Origin: Thauera sp. UBA6194
Lineage (GTDB): Bacteria > Pseudomonadota > Gammaproteobacteria > Burkholderiales > Rhodocyclaceae
Direction of reading: 5' to 3'
Length of the DNA: 22,176 bases
NCBI GenBank assembly: GCA_002422685.1
Contig: DITC01000016.1
Location: forward strand, 1 to 22,176
Part shown: in pieces, positions 1-7,288 of the stretch
Numbering within the stretch: position 1 is the stretch's first letter
Layout: each line of letters starts with the position of its first letter
Translations under genes and position numbers: made by a program
Notes under the pieces: model-generated
Seen by the model: the letters and a program-made list of their open reading frames with translations, nothing else
Told to the model about the DNA's origin: nothing
The model's database searches: none

Positions 1-1062
1 GCCGCTCGGTTACCGCTTACGGCGGCGGTGAGCTTCCTGCGCCTGCTGCGCACGCCCGAAGCCGGTAGCGCAGGCCTGCCCAAGGGCCGCGGCGCGCTGT
101 GGCGCACCTTGGGTGCGGTGCACGTGCTGGGCGCGGTGATCAACCTGTCGGCGGTCTTCATCATGGCCGACCGCATCGGTCCGGACGGCAAGCCGCGCCA
201 GGACCAGGCGGCGGTGCTGGTGCGCGCCTTCCTCGCCGCGGCGCTGTGGTCGCCCTTCTTTGCCGCCACCGCGGTGGCGCTGACCTATGCGCCCGGCGCC
301 AGCCCGCTTGGTCTGGCCGCATCCGGCATGGCGTTGGCGGTGGTGCTGCTGTGGCTCGCCGGCCGGGACAGCGAGCGCAGCAGCGGTAACCGGGCGGCCG
401 ACTTCATCGGCTATCCGATGCAGGCGTCGGCGCTGCAGGTGCCCGCGGTGCTGGCGGTGCTGGTGGGGGCCGGACACTGGGTGGTGCCCGAGTGGGCGGC
501 GCTGGCGGTCATCAGCCTGGCCGCGCTCGCGGTGGTGTGCGTCGTGGTGCTGGCCCAGCAGGGCGCGCGGGCGGGCGGCCATGCGCTGTATGGCCATGTG
601 CGCGACCGCCTGCCGGGCATGTCGGGCGAGCTGGTGCTGTTCCTGTCGGCGGCGGTGTTCGCCAGCGGGCTGCGTGCGCTGATGGACAGCGGCGGGCTGT
701 GGCTGCCCTTTTCCGCCTTCGGCGTGACCGAGGCGGCGCTGGTGCTGGCGGCGATGATCCTGCTCGCCGCGCTCGGCATCCACGCGGTGATCACCATCGC
801 CATGGCTTCGGCCTGGCTGGCGCCGCTGCAGCCGGAGCCGACGCTGCTCGCGCTGGTGTTCGTGCAGTCGTGGGCGATCGGCCTCGCCGCCGGGCCGATG
901 TCGGGCATCCACCTCGCGCTGCAGGGCCGCTACGGCCTGTCGGCCGCGCAGCTCGCGCGCGCCAACGTGCGCTACTGCCTGCAGGCCTATGTGGCCGCGG
1001 TGGTGTGGCTGGCGGTGATCGGCAGTGTGCTGGGCGTGAGGCTGTTGCCGGCCTGGGGCTGA
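1..1062 (+). CDS. Multi-spanning integral membrane protein, 5' end outside the window
   Basis: The reading frame is open from the first base to the TGA at 1060-1062, so the true start may lie left of the window; the first visible start is GTG at 28. The visible 344 to 353 residues are very hydrophobic, with roughly nine likely membrane helices separated by short loops. The longest soluble part is an Arg/Asp-rich loop around residues 115-125 counted from GTG28. A conserved-looking segment near the C-terminus reads GPMSGIHLALQGRYG and is followed by a last helix. Codon use is strongly GC at third positions, as in the neighbours. I do not recognise the family; a permease or a channel-like protein is possible, but nothing seen gives a substrate. 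The downstream gene is convergent. Confidence 0.7.
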   Translation, partial: AARLPLTAAVSFLRLLRTPEAGSAGLPKGRGALWRTLGAVHVLGAVINLSAVFIMADRIGPDGKPRQDQAAVLVRAFLAAALWSPFFAATAVALTYAPGASPLGLAASGMALAVVLLWLAGRDSERSSGNRAADFIGYPMQASALQVPAVLAVLVGAGHWVVPEWAALAVISLAALAVVCVVVLAQQGARAGGHALYGHVRDRLPGMSGELVLFLSAAVFASGLRALMDSGGLWLPFSAFGVTEAALVLAAMILLAALGIHAVITIAMASAWLAPLQPEPTLLALVFVQSWAIGLAAGPMSGIHLALQGRYGLSAAQLARANVRYCLQAYVAAVVWLAVIGSVLGVRLLPAWG

Positions 1063-1189
1063 CGCGCGTCAGGCTGGGGGCGTTCGTTTTTTTCGACTCG
1101 AGCGCCAAAAAAGCTGCCTGCTGTGAGGGAAATTCGAGTGTTGTGATGATTTGTCGAGTCGGGCGGATGGGGCGGCCGCCTTGAAAGCG

Positions 1190-1417
1190 TCAGTGCTCGT
1201 CGGCAGAGCCCGGTGGCAAGGCCGTCCACCGCAGCCACTGACCACAGGCCGAGCGCACGCCGCGCAAGCTGCGGTGCCAGGGCCCTTCGATGCACACCCC
1301 GCGCACCGCGGCCGAGGCGACCGCGACGGTGTCCGGTGCTTCGCCCGGCCGTCGCCGCCCGTGCCAGCGGTTGCAACTGATGCAGCGCTTGTCGCTCACC
1401 GGTTGAACCAAGCTCAT
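1190..1417 (-). CDS. Small four-cysteine (zinc-ribbon-like) protein
   Basis: A 75-residue protein with a CxxC pair near the start (CISC, residues 12-15) and two further cysteines at about residues 42 and 58 (GVCIEGPW and SACGQW). This is the spacing of a small zinc-ribbon or other metal-binding fold. An ATG seven codons upstream, at 1438, is in frame. I chose ATG at 1417 because AGGAAAG sits at ribosome-binding distance before it. The Trp-rich ends (CNRWHGRR and CGQWLRW) are unlike random antisense translation. I believe similar short proteins occur in related betaproteobacteria, but this is from memory. Function is unknown. It stands alone, convergent with the membrane protein to its left. 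Confidence 0.55.
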   Translation of the reverse strand: MSLVQPVSDKRCISCNRWHGRRRPGEAPDTVAVASAAVRGVCIEGPWHRSLRGVRSACGQWLRWTALPPGSADEH

Positions 1418-1458
1418 TGCGCTTTCCTGCTCGATCACCCTGAATTTCCATGCGCGCC

Positions 1459-1501
1459 CGCGGCGCAGACGACAGCCGTGATCTTACTTGCCTGCGCCGC
1501 G
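1459..1501. repeat. Perfect 10-bp inverted repeat
   Basis: CGCGGCGCAG at 1459-1468 pairs exactly with CTGCGCCGCG at 1492-1501 across 23 bases. It lies about 40 bases upstream of the minus-strand four-cysteine gene. It could be an operator or a hairpin in that gene's leader. No T-tract follows on either strand. Confidence 0.5.
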
Positions 1502-1693
1502 CTATGGATCACGATGCCGAGCGAGCGAGGACGCGATGGGCGCTTGCCGCCACGCCGGCCGGGCGACGCAAGTACTTGAAATCATGAAAAAGCTCCCCAT
1601 CTAGAGAAGCCGGTGCGCGATGGCCGCGCCAATCCCTTTTTCAGTTTCCGCCCCAAGGAGCCCAAGCGCCGTGAGATTCGCCCTGCGCATTGA

Positions 1694-1756
1694 CCAGGCA
1701 CATGCCTGGCCCCGGCCTCGATAGTCCCACGCGGGCAATGATCGGCAGGCCGGGGC
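1694..1756. other. Nested stem-loops, candidate structured RNA or palindromic DNA site
   Basis: Two stems are visible. CCAGGCA at 1694-1700 pairs with TGCCTGG at 1703-1709. Immediately after it, GCCCCGGCCT at 1709-1718 pairs exactly with AGGCCGGGGC at 1747-1756. The second stem continues inward: CGAT 1719-1722 with ATCG 1741-1744, then CCC 1726-1728 with GGG 1733-1735 around an ACGC loop. The stems share only base 1709. A pyrimidine-rich stretch follows on the plus strand. The element sits about 200 bases upstream of the channel gene. A role as small RNA, leader element or protein-binding palindrome cannot be distinguished from the sequence. Confidence 0.45.
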
Positions 1757-1960
1757 GGGTTGAAGGTGTCTCTTCTCTCATCTTTCGTCTTGCAGGTCAT
1801 GCCATGGATTGCGCCTTGTTGCCGCTCGCCTGTCCGCGATGCGGCGAAAAATTTCTTTGTACCGCCGGTCGCCGAAGCGCGCCGAGCGGGCCGCTGCCGC
1901 GTTGGTTCAATCACGCGCAGCCCGCCCGTGCAGTGCACCCGGGCGAGAAAGGGGGGCGCA

Positions 1961-2896
1961 ATGAAGCCGTCTGATTCGGTCGCGCCGCTTGCGTCCTGGC
2001 TGCGTGCCGCCGCCCGTTTCACCTTGCTGGTGCTGGTTGCCGTCTTTGCGGAGCCGATGTTCGGACTGTTGCCGTCCGGGCATGTCGCGCACGGCTGGCT
2101 CGAGCCTGTGCGCAATGCCGCCATGGCGCTGGCGGTGCTGGCCGGTGCGCAGCTCATGCTCGTGCTGGCGACGAACCGGCTATCGCAACGCCGCAAGGGC
2201 CAGAGGCCGGTGCCGAAGGTGCTTCTGGATCTGCTGCGGGTGCTGCTTTTTGCGCTGGCGATCCTGGTTGCGCTGTCCCTGTTCTTTCGCCAGGACCTGT
2301 CGGGCATCCTGACCGGATCGGGGCTGGTGCTGGCAGTGCTGGGATTCGCCATCCGCAACGTGGTGGCGGACACGCTGTCGGGCATCGCGCTCGGCATCGA
2401 GGCGCCGTTCCGCATCGGCGACTGGGTGCGGATCGAAACGCTGGCCCAGGGGCGCGTGCAGGAGATCGGCTGGCGCACGACACGTCTGGTCACCGGGGAC
2501 AGCACCTACGTGATCCTGCCCAACAGCCAGATCTCGCGGCAGCGGATCACCAATTTCAGCGCGCCGCGCAAGGAGTACCGCGACCATGCCGAGCTGACCT
2601 TGCCGGTGGGTCTGGCGGTGGCCGAGGCCAAGGAGCTGATCCGCCAGGCGCTGTCCGGGGCCGAGAGCATCGTCGAAGACCGGCCGCCGGAGGTGCAGGT
2701 GGTGCATTACGGTCTCCACGGAATCAGCTATCGGGTGAAGTACGGGGTGCCCCAGCACGACCGCGAGCCCGTGTGCCGCAACGAGGTCTTCAGCCTGATC
2801 GACGCCGCGCTGCGCGCGCGTGGCATTGCGCTCGCGCAGCCGCAGGTGGCGCACCTCTGCCAGATGCAGGAGACGAGGCGGGAAGAGATGGGTTAG
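1961..2896 (+). CDS. Small-conductance mechanosensitive channel, MscS family
   Basis: A 311-residue protein. Three hydrophobic segments precede the conserved MscS core, whose pore-lining helix carries the Gly/Ala-rich run TGSGLVLAVLGFAIRN and the following VADTLSGIALGIEAPFRIGDWV. The cytoplasmic beta domain follows (GRVQEIGWRTTRL and VILPNSQISRQRITNFS) and then the alpha/beta domain. Family members open under membrane tension to release solutes during hypo-osmotic shock. The start is ATG 1961, preceded by a purine-rich GAGAAAGGGGGG. The frame stays open upstream to 1760, but that part has neither MscS sequence nor the expected codon bias. Some relatives carry a C-terminal cyclic-nucleotide-binding domain; this one ends after the channel core. 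Confidence 0.9.
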   Translation: MKPSDSVAPLASWLRAAARFTLLVLVAVFAEPMFGLLPSGHVAHGWLEPVRNAAMALAVLAGAQLMLVLATNRLSQRRKGQRPVPKVLLDLLRVLLFALAILVALSLFFRQDLSGILTGSGLVLAVLGFAIRNVVADTLSGIALGIEAPFRIGDWVRIETLAQGRVQEIGWRTTRLVTGDSTYVILPNSQISRQRITNFSAPRKEYRDHAELTLPVGLAVAEAKELIRQALSGAESIVEDRPPEVQVVHYGLHGISYRVKYGVPQHDREPVCRNEVFSLIDAALRARGIALAQPQVAHLCQMQETRREEMG

Positions 2897-2968
2897 GTGA
2901 TGGGGTAGGCGATGGAAGGCAAGCGCCCGGGAGCGAGGCCGGCGCGATGCCGCCGACGCGAGGCCGCA

Positions 2969-2998
2969 TTGACAACGCACGCCAGCCCGGAGTATCTG
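2969..2998 (+). promoter_or_regulatory. Possible sigma70 promoter for the VF530/RIO/pentapeptide operon
   Basis: A perfect TTGACA -35 hexamer lies at 2969-2974. A weak -10 (TATCTG, 2993-2998) follows after an 18-base spacer, about 60 bases before the VF530 start. The -35 match is good and the -10 poor. Confidence 0.35.
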
Positions 2999-3056
2999 TC
3001 ACTCCCCTTGCAGCAAGCGATCCGCACAACCCTCAGTCTGGACGCGAGAAACCCCG

Positions 3057-3335
3057 ATGACCGCAGCACAACCCAAGAATCCGCTCCACGGTCTTACCCT
3101 CGAGCGCATCGTGACCGACCTGGTCGCGCGCTTCGGCTGGGCGGGGCTGGGGCGGCGGATCGACATTCGCTGCTTCAACCACGAACCGAGCATCGCCTCG
3201 AGCCTCAAGTTCCTGCGTCGTACGCCGTGGGCGCGCGAGCAGGTCGAGGCGCTGTATCTGGACACCCTGCGTGTGGCCGCCCGGCCGGGCGCAGCAAGCG
3301 ACCCCAACCCCCCGCGGAGCACCCCCGACACGTGA
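3057..3335 (+). CDS. VF530 (DUF2132) family small DNA-binding protein
   Basis: A 92-residue protein. Residues 8 to about 68 match the VF530 pattern as I know it: NPLHGLTLERIVTDLV, then a helix with GWAGLGRRIDIRCF, then PSIASSLKFLRRTPWAREQVEALY. The family is named after a Vibrio fischeri protein and is thought to bind DNA; its physiological role is not established. The last 20 or so residues (RPGAASDPNPPRSTPDT) are a Pro/Ser-rich disordered tail. The stop codon overlaps the GTG start of the RIO-like kinase (GTGA at 3332-3335), so the two are almost certainly co-transcribed and probably translationally coupled. Confidence 0.88.
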   Translation: MTAAQPKNPLHGLTLERIVTDLVARFGWAGLGRRIDIRCFNHEPSIASSLKFLRRTPWAREQVEALYLDTLRVAARPGAASDPNPPRSTPDT

Positions 3336-4186
3336 AGACCCCGAGCAGAATCGAACCGCTGGTGGCCGATGGTCTCGTCGACCACGTCCTGCGCCAGCTC
3401 ATGAGCGGCAAGGAGGCCATGGTCTATGTCGTGCAGTGCGGCGACGAGCTGCGCTGCGCCAAGGTGTACAAGGAGGCCAACAAGCGCGGCTTCCACAAGG
3501 CGGCCGACTACACCGAGGGGCGCAAGATCAAGAACAGCCGCCAGGCGCGCGCGATGGCCAAGGGCTCGCGCTACGGCCGCCAGGAGCAGGAGGCAGCATG
3601 GCAGCACGCCGAGGTCGACGCGCTGCGCCGGCTCGCCGCGGCTGGCGTGCGCGTGCCGACGCCGTACGACTTTCATGAGGGCGTGCTGCTGATGGAGCTG
3701 GTGGCCGACGAGGACGGCGAGCCGGCGCCGCGGCTCAATGACGTGGTGCTCGACGAGGCGGACGCGCGGCGCTTCCACGCCGAGCTGGTGCGCCAGGTCG
3801 TGCGCATGCTGTGCGCCGGCATCGTCCACGGCGACCTGTCGGAATACAACGTGCTGGTCGATCGCAACGGGCCGGTCATCATCGATCTGCCGCAGGCGGT
3901 CGATGCTGCAGCCAACAACAACGCCCGCGCCATGCTCGAGCGCGACGTCGACAATCTCACCGCATACTTCGGCCAGTTTGCCCCCGAGCTGCGCGACACC
4001 GCGTACGGCAAGGAGATCTGGGCGCTGTACGAATCCGGCAAGTTGCAGCCCGAGAGCGCGCTCACCGGCGTCTTCGCGCAGGAGGCAGCGCCTGCGGACG
4101 TGGGCGAGGTGATGCAGGTGATCGAGGCGGCGCTCAGGGAAGAGGACGCACGCCAGGCGGGCAGGGCAGCGCAGGAGGGCGCGTAA
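3332..4186 (+). CDS. RIO1-like atypical serine/threonine protein kinase
   Basis: A 284-residue protein from the GTG at 3332. RIO-kinase landmarks appear in order: the glycine-poor nucleotide loop SGKEAMVY (25-32), the ATP lysine in CAKVYKEA (K44), the RIO-specific flexible region with GRKIKNSRQAR (about 63-73), the catalytic loop HGDLSEYN (166-173, with D168 and N173) and the metal-binding aspartate in IIDLPQAVD (D185). RIO kinases act in ribosome maturation in archaea and eukaryotes; bacterial substrates are largely unknown. The frame is open further upstream (to 2912), but that part runs over the VF530 gene in another frame and lacks family sequence. The stop overlaps the next start by one base. 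Confidence 0.92.
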   Translation: MKTPSRIEPLVADGLVDHVLRQLMSGKEAMVYVVQCGDELRCAKVYKEANKRGFHKAADYTEGRKIKNSRQARAMAKGSRYGRQEQEAAWQHAEVDALRRLAAAGVRVPTPYDFHEGVLLMELVADEDGEPAPRLNDVVLDEADARRFHAELVRQVVRMLCAGIVHGDLSEYNVLVDRNGPVIIDLPQAVDAAANNNARAMLERDVDNLTAYFGQFAPELRDTAYGKEIWALYESGKLQPESALTGVFAQEAAPADVGEVMQVIEAALREEDARQAGRAAQEGA

Positions 4187-4956
4187 TGAAAATCCGTCTT
4201 TGTGTCTTCGCATTGGCCGCGTCGTGGGGGGCGTTCGCCGCCGCCGAGGTCTTGCCGGTAGGCGACTGCGCCGAGCCGCAGGCGCGCACCGACCTCACGC
4301 ACTGCGATTTCTCGCATCGCAAACTGGCGGGGCGGGACTTGTCCGGTGCCGGGCTGGCGGGGGTGATGCTCGACAATGCCGACTTGCGCGGCGCGTTGCT
4401 GGCCGGGGCGGACTTGCGCGCGAGCAGTGCGAAGTGGGTGAATTTTGCCGGGGCCGATCTTCGCGGCGCGGACCTGCGCAAGGCAGATCTGTTTCATGCC
4501 GTGTTCGACGACGGCAATCTCGAGGACGCGCGCATGCAGGAGTCGAACCTGTTCGGCGCCAACCTGTTCAACGTGAAGGCGGCGCGCGCCGATCTTTCGG
4601 GTGCTTACCTGAAGGACGTGCTGATGGAGGGCGCCGATCTCTCCGGCGCGTCGATTCGCGGTTGTTATGCGTTTCGCGGCGTGTTCACCGAGGGCAAGAT
4701 GATTGGCGCCGATCTGTCCGGGGCCGACCTGACCGGCGCGGCGCTGGAGGATGTCGACTTCACCGGTGCGCGCCTGCAGGGCACGAAGCTGCTCGGGGCC
4801 ACGCTGCGGCGCGCGCGTTTTGCTCAGGCGGATCTGGACGGGGCGCAGTTTACGAATGCCGACGTGTGGGACGCCAGCTTCAGCGGCGCGATCAACCGGC
4901 CGCAGTCCGCCGACGACGCCCTCATCGAACCCTTCGTCGTGCGCGAGCGGCGCTGA
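4186..4956 (+). CDS. Exported pentapeptide-repeat protein
   Basis: A 256-residue protein. Residues 1-20 form a signal peptide (MKIRLCVFALAASWGAFAAA), predicted cut near AAA/EV. A short region with two cysteines follows (GDCAEPQ, THCDFS). The rest, from about residue 45 to 240, is a run of pentapeptide repeats of the A(D/N)LxG type, for example GADLRGADLRKADLF and GADLSGADLTGAALED. Such repeats form a right-handed quadrilateral beta-helix. The signal peptide points to the periplasm, unlike the cytoplasmic gyrase-protecting Qnr/MfpA proteins. The ATG overlaps the kinase stop TAA by one base, so it is the last gene of the three-gene unit. No ligand or target can be read from the sequence. Confidence 0.88.
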   Translation: MKIRLCVFALAASWGAFAAAEVLPVGDCAEPQARTDLTHCDFSHRKLAGRDLSGAGLAGVMLDNADLRGALLAGADLRASSAKWVNFAGADLRGADLRKADLFHAVFDDGNLEDARMQESNLFGANLFNVKAARADLSGAYLKDVLMEGADLSGASIRGCYAFRGVFTEGKMIGADLSGADLTGAALEDVDFTGARLQGTKLLGATLRRARFAQADLDGAQFTNADVWDASFSGAINRPQSADDALIEPFVVRERR

Positions 4957-4980
4957 GGCTGCAGCGCGCGCGGCGCCCCC

Positions 4981-5946
4981 TCAATACGCGCCTTGTACCA
5001 GGTTGCTCGGCCGGCCGGCGACGAAGTTGTCGATGTTGTCGATGAGCTGATCGGCCAGGGTCTGCTGCGCGGTGTCCGAGGCCCAGGCCACGTGCGGGGT
5101 CAGGATAACGTTGGGGCGTGTGGCGATGCGCATCATCGGGCTGTCGGCGGCGGGGGGCTCGCCGTCGGTGACGTCGAAGCCTGCGCCCGCGATCAGGCCC
5201 TCGTCGAGCGCCTGCTCCAGCGCCTGCTCATCCACCAGCCCACCGCGTGCCGTGTTGATGATGAGTGGGCGCCGTGCCATGGCACGGAATTCGGGCAGCG
5301 CGATCATGCCGCGGGTGTGGGGCGTGAGCGGGCAGTGCAGGGTGATGATGTCGCTGGTGGCGAGCATCTCGTCCCAGGGTGTGTAAAGGCGCCCGGCGCC
5401 GCGCCGGCCCTTGTGCTCGGCAAACAGCGGCACCATGCCGAAGGCGCGCGCGATCTCGGCCACGCGCTGGCCGAGGTCACCCTCGCCGATGATGCCCAGA
5501 CGCGCGCCGCGCAGGTCCTGCACGGGGTGATCGAAAAAGCAGAACTGCCCCGCGCGCTGCCACTCGCCGGCGATGACATCGGCGCGATAGGCGACCAGAT
5601 TGCGGCGCAGGGCGAGCATGAGCGCGAAGGTGTGCTCGGGCACGGTGTCGATCGCATAGCCGCGGATGTTGGCGACCGCGATGCCATGTTGCTGGCACCA
5701 GGCCTTGTCGACGCAGTCGGTGCCGGTGGCGGCGACCGCGATCAGGCGCAGCGCGGGCAGCTGGGCGAGGGTTTCGGCGCGCAGCGGCACCTTGTTGGTG
5801 ATGGCGATGGTGGCGCCGGCGAGGCGCTCGACGAGCTGTTCGGGCTGGGTCTGGGCGTGGATGCTCAGCTCGTGGGCGCAGGCGGGCGCGCGCAGGCGGA
5901 TCTGCGGCGCGAGGGTCGCGCGGTCGAGAAAGACGATCTTGTGCAT
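4981..5946 (-). CDS. D-2-hydroxyacid dehydrogenase (glycerate/hydroxypyruvate type)
   Basis: A 321-residue NAD(P)-dependent dehydrogenase. The dinucleotide-binding motif is GEGDLG at 154-159. The family's catalytic triad is present: Arg234 in NTARGG, Glu263 in DVTDGEPP and His285 in LTPHVAW. The segment ITNKVPLRAETLAQLP and the VAATGTDCVD box resemble glycerate dehydrogenases (hydroxypyruvate reductases) that interconvert hydroxypyruvate and D-glycerate; other D-2-hydroxyacids are possible. The start at 5946 has a good AAAGGAG ribosome-binding site; the longer open frame to 6231 does not look coding. It converges on the pentapeptide gene with only 24 bases between the stops and no clear terminator. 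It is divergent from the MFS gene. Confidence 0.9.
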   Translation of the reverse strand: MHKIVFLDRATLAPQIRLRAPACAHELSIHAQTQPEQLVERLAGATIAITNKVPLRAETLAQLPALRLIAVAATGTDCVDKAWCQQHGIAVANIRGYAIDTVPEHTFALMLALRRNLVAYRADVIAGEWQRAGQFCFFDHPVQDLRGARLGIIGEGDLGQRVAEIARAFGMVPLFAEHKGRRGAGRLYTPWDEMLATSDIITLHCPLTPHTRGMIALPEFRAMARRPLIINTARGGLVDEQALEQALDEGLIAGAGFDVTDGEPPAADSPMMRIATRPNVILTPHVAWASDTAQQTLADQLIDNIDNFVAGRPSNLVQGAY

Positions 5947-6046
5947 GGTGCTCCTTTGATCTTCTTGCGCCAGCCGTGGTGGTCGCGGTGGCGGTAGCGG
6001 CAGCGCCAAGGATAAAGCAGATGGCGCGGGGATCGCGCTGCGCGGG

Positions 6047-6075
6047 CGGACAGCGTCCGTGCGAGCAGGTACAGT
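6047..6075 (+). promoter_or_regulatory. Possible sigma70 promoter for the MFS/phosphodiesterase pair
   Basis: CGGACA (6047-6052) and TACAGT (6070-6075) are separated by 17 bases. Each matches consensus at four of six positions. The MFS start codon is 35 bases downstream. The 163-base divergent region holds no other clear signal. Confidence 0.35.
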
Positions 6076-6109
6076 TCGCGTCCTCCGACAAAATCCGGAA
6101 CCTCGCTTC

Positions 6110-7288
6110 ATGAAGAAGAATCTGTGGCTGCTGGCGATCGCCCAGGGCCTGTTCCTGACCAACAACGTGGTCTTCATCGCCATCAACGGGCTGGTGGGTT
6201 TCAGCCTCGCGCCGGTGGGCTGGATGGCCACGCTGCCGGTGATGGGCTATGTGGTGGGCGGCGCGCTGTCGACCGGGCTGGTTGCGCGCACGCAGCAGCG
6301 CTGGGGGCGCAAGGTGTCGTTCCAGCTCGGGCTGGTCGTGGCTTTCCTGACCGCGCTGCTGTGCGCGTTTGCGCTCTCGATCGGCAGCTTCTGGCTGCTG
6401 GTGGCGGGCACGGTGATCGCCGGCTACTACAGCGCCAACGGCCAGCTCTACCGCTTCGCCGCCGCCGAGCTGGCGCCGCCGTCCTTTCGCGAGAAGGCGG
6501 TGTCGCTGGTGCTGGCGGGCGGCCTGATCGGCGCGGTGATCGGCCCCAACCTGGCCAACTACACGCGCGAGGCCATGGGCGCGCCCTTCATGGGCTCGTA
6601 CCTGGCGCTGGCGGTGGTGGCGCTGGTGTCGATGGCGGTGATGGCGGGCATCGGGTTCCCGCCCGAGCCGGCAAAGAAGGCCGGCGCGGGCGGTGGCCGA
6701 CCGCTCGCCGAGATCATGCGCCAGCCGGTGTTCATCGTGTCCACGCTGGGCGCGGCGCTGAGCTACGGCGTGATGAACCTGCTGATGGCGGCCACCCCGC
6801 TGGCGATGGATGTGTGCGGCATGCCGTTTTCGGATGCGGCGCTGGTGCTGGAGTGGCACGTGATCGGCATGTTCGCGCCCGGCTTCTTCACCGGGCACCT
6901 GATCAAGCGCTTCGGCGTGCTGCAGATCATGGGCGTGGGCGTGGTGCTCAACCTCGCCTGTATCGCGGTCGCGCTCTCGGGGCAGGACCTGCATCAGTTC
7001 CTCATTGGCCTCTTCCTGCTCGGTGTGGGCTGGAACTTCCTCTTCACCGGCGCCACCACGCTGGCGATGGAAGCCTATCGCCCGGAAGAAAAGGACAAGG
7101 CGCAGGCGGCGATCAACTTTGCGGTGTTCGCGGTGATGGCGCTGACCTCGTTCGCCTCGGGTGCGCTGGTGACGACGCAGGGCTGGACGCTGCTCAACGT
7201 GGGCTCGCTGCTGCCGGTGGCGCTGACCGGGGCGGCGCTGGTGTGGCTGGCGCTGCGGCGGCGGCGCGCGCCGGAGCAGGGCGCGTGA
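6110..7288 (+). CDS. Major facilitator superfamily transporter
   Basis: A 392-residue protein with about twelve hydrophobic segments in two halves, joined by a charged central loop (PPEPAKKAGAGGGRPLAEIMRQ, written here only as PPEPAKK...LAEIMRQ, about residues 184-205). The loop between helices 2 and 3 carries a basic RTQQRWGRK segment, which resembles the MFS motif-A region. The start ATG at 6110 begins MKKNLWLLAIAQGLFLTNN, with the first helix directly after it; the upstream in-frame extension to 6059 adds an Arg-rich stretch of non-family sequence. Substrate is unknown. The stop TGA overlaps the GTG of the next gene. Confidence 0.87.
   Translation: MKKNLWLLAIAQGLFLTNNVVFIAINGLVGFSLAPVGWMATLPVMGYVVGGALSTGLVARTQQRWGRKVSFQLGLVVAFLTALLCAFALSIGSFWLLVAGTVIAGYYSANGQLYRFAAAELAPPSFREKAVSLVLAGGLIGAVIGPNLANYTREAMGAPFMGSYLALAVVALVSMAVMAGIGFPPEPAKKAGAGGGRPLAEIMRQPVFIVSTLGAALSYGVMNLLMAATPLAMDVCGMPFSDAALVLEWHVIGMFAPGFFTGHLIKRFGVLQIMGVGVVLNLACIAVALSGQDLHQFLIGLFLLGVGWNFLFTGATTLAMEAYRPEEKDKAQAAINFAVFAVMALTSFASGALVTTQGWTLLNVGSLLPVALTGAALVWLALRRRRAPEQGA

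Larger units (their letters stand above)
1418..1960. other. 540-base intergenic stretch with structured repeats
   Basis: No convincing gene lies between the four-cysteine protein and the MscS-type channel. Frames here lack the third-position GC bias of the neighbours. The stretch holds two perfect 10-bp inverted repeats (1459-1501 and 1709-1756), a small hairpin (1694-1709) and a pyrimidine-rich run at about 1767-1797. A short frame with a CxxC motif at 1804-1974 overlaps the start of the channel gene; I consider it doubtful. Confidence 0.6.

Noticed and set aside
1059..1072. Palindrome CTGACGCGCGTCAG at the end of the first gene, with a T7 run further on
   Set aside because: The stem has no loop and the T run is 15 bases away, so it is not a convincing terminator.
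1760..1960. Upstream in-frame extension of the MscS-type channel
   Set aside because: The extra 67 residues have no membrane or family sequence, and ATG 1961 has a good purine-rich ribosome-binding site.
1804..1974. Short plus-strand frame with CPRCGEKFLC, resembling the start of a cysteine-rich CWC protein
   Set aside because: The CWC cysteines that should follow are missing, codon bias is weak, and the frame overlaps the well-supported channel start.
2912..3331. Upstream extension of the RIO-like kinase
   Set aside because: It runs over the VF530 gene in a different frame and lacks kinase sequence; the GTGA overlap is the normal arrangement.
4993..5997. Long plus-strand open frame opposite the dehydrogenase
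   Set aside because: It mirrors the GC-biased codons of the minus-strand gene, and the translation is low-complexity with no family sequence.
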